NCBI GenBank assembly: GCA_013397435.1
Contig: VZRG01000034.1
Span: forward strand, 1,485,865 to 1,549,864
DNA: 64,000 nucleotides
Origin: Erythrocercus mccallii
Taxonomy: Eukaryota > Chordata > Aves > Passeriformes > Dicruridae
Reading direction: 5' to 3'
Within the stretch, counting starts at the first letter, position 1. Each line of letters begins with the position of its first letter. Below, one piece after another: positions 63,201 to 64,000 of this stretch. The notes under the pieces are model-generated. The model was not told where the DNA came from. It saw nothing but the letters and a program-made list of their open reading frames with translations, and searched no databases. The position numbers were made by a program, and so were the translations under genes.

Positions 63201-64000
63201 GGACTATGTTTAAGATTGGTATGTCCTTGGTGATTCCTTGTTCAGTGTTTGATCCTTTCTTGTGCTCTGGTCACTTGTTAAGAGGTAGTTGGCACTACAG
63301 CTATTTAGGAGTTGCTGAGGTGTAAAGCAAAAGATCTTGTTTGACTTCTTACATTCCACAATTTATAACTAGCTTTTGATCTAAACATATAAACAGTGTG
63401 ATAACATGATAAAAATTCTTTATTTTTCTTTCTGATTTGGGATTCCTGCATAATGTGTCTGGGAATCTGGAAGGAAATAGCTATGTGTTCTAAAGACAAT
63501 TTACTGCACTTCAGGATCTCTGTTCCTGGGATCTCATTGTCTCTTTTAGTTACCACTGCAAAGTACCTAAGATCTTCAGGATTCTGTAGATGGTTGTTTG
63601 AGATATTGACTGATTAATTACACTAGTCCATACTAGATGCAGTGCTGTGCCAGGAATCTTTATTTCCAGTAATGTTTGTTTCATATCTTTTACATGCATT
63701 CTAAAAACAATGATACCTTCTGGCACACTGAAAATTAATCACTGGATATGTGTTCCTGTTTTTCAGGAGGATTTATGGAAGGGCAGAATGTGTTATTAAT
63801 GTGGGGATAGAATTCTATTAAAATTGGAATGCCAGAGTTCATGTAAGTGGGGGAAAAGTGTTTAAAATCTAATTTGGCTATGTGCAATCCTTTTTTGGGC
63901 TTTACTTTACACAACCAAGGGAAAAATAAAATACATCTTGCTTTTCTTCTCTTTATTGCATTTATGGCAGTATATGCATTACATGTCTTTAAAAGAAATG

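Larger units (their letters stand above)
59303..64000 (+). other. TAPT1: TAPT1 intron 7 (incomplete in window)
   Basis: Contains a 10-base tandem repeat just after exon 7 (59363-59412), a CR1 fragment (60065-60295), and otherwise AT-rich DNA. A 94-codon open frame at 61351-61635 shows no similarity I recognise and is probably chance. Confidence 0.8.

Noticed and set aside
1..64000. Possible CRISPR array, operon or prokaryotic defence system
   Set aside because: The sequence is vertebrate: spliced gene, CR1, LTRs and CpG island; no spaced direct-repeat array or dense gene packing exists.

Overview
This is vertebrate nuclear DNA, almost certainly from a bird and most likely a songbird (passerine). 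The evidence is several CR1 LINE fragments, three solo LTRs of avian endogenous retrovirus type, and a SINE-like element whose head resembles the 3' half of tRNA-Ile joined to a CR1-like tail, a structure known from passerines. The sequence is AT-rich, lightly repetitive, and has large introns and a single CpG-island promoter.

The only protein-coding gene I can support is TAPT1 (transmembrane anterior posterior transformation 1) on the + strand. Its CpG-island promoter spans about 29930-31440. Exon 1 contains a 72-base assembly gap. Seven exons can be placed with GT-AG boundaries and matching phases: 30492-30837, 35314-35444, 39470-39588, 54096-54258, 58009-58144, 58961-59058 and 59233-59302. 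Together they encode about 354 residues, counting the gap as written. The window ends inside intron 7, so the C-terminal part of the protein lies beyond base 64000.

Region by region: 1-29929 is intergenic DNA upstream of TAPT1. It holds an ERVL-like solo LTR (1349-1843), an isolated CpG-rich block (6480-6935), a 52-base near-palindrome (12287-12338), a solo LTR in reverse orientation (16999-17670), CR1 fragments (13512-13611, 19588-19650, 23340-24831) and a small minisatellite (29396-29484). From 29930 to the end is TAPT1. Intron 3 (14.5 kb) carries two LTRs in antisense orientation (42875-43593 and 50365-50917), the tRNA-derived SINE (43921-44042) and two CR1 fragments. Intron 4 contains a perfect 17-bp hairpin just upstream of an exon-like segment (56177-56286). 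Intron 5 contains a second exon-like segment (58735-58803). Both would introduce a premature stop if spliced in, so both are candidate poison exons.

I found no bacterial-type systems, CRISPR arrays, rRNA or intact tRNA genes, and no intact retroviral genes. Most short open frames in the window are chance frames. The observations most worth checking are the two possible stop-introducing TAPT1 exons, the hairpin beside one of them, the 52-base near-palindrome and the orphan CpG-rich block.
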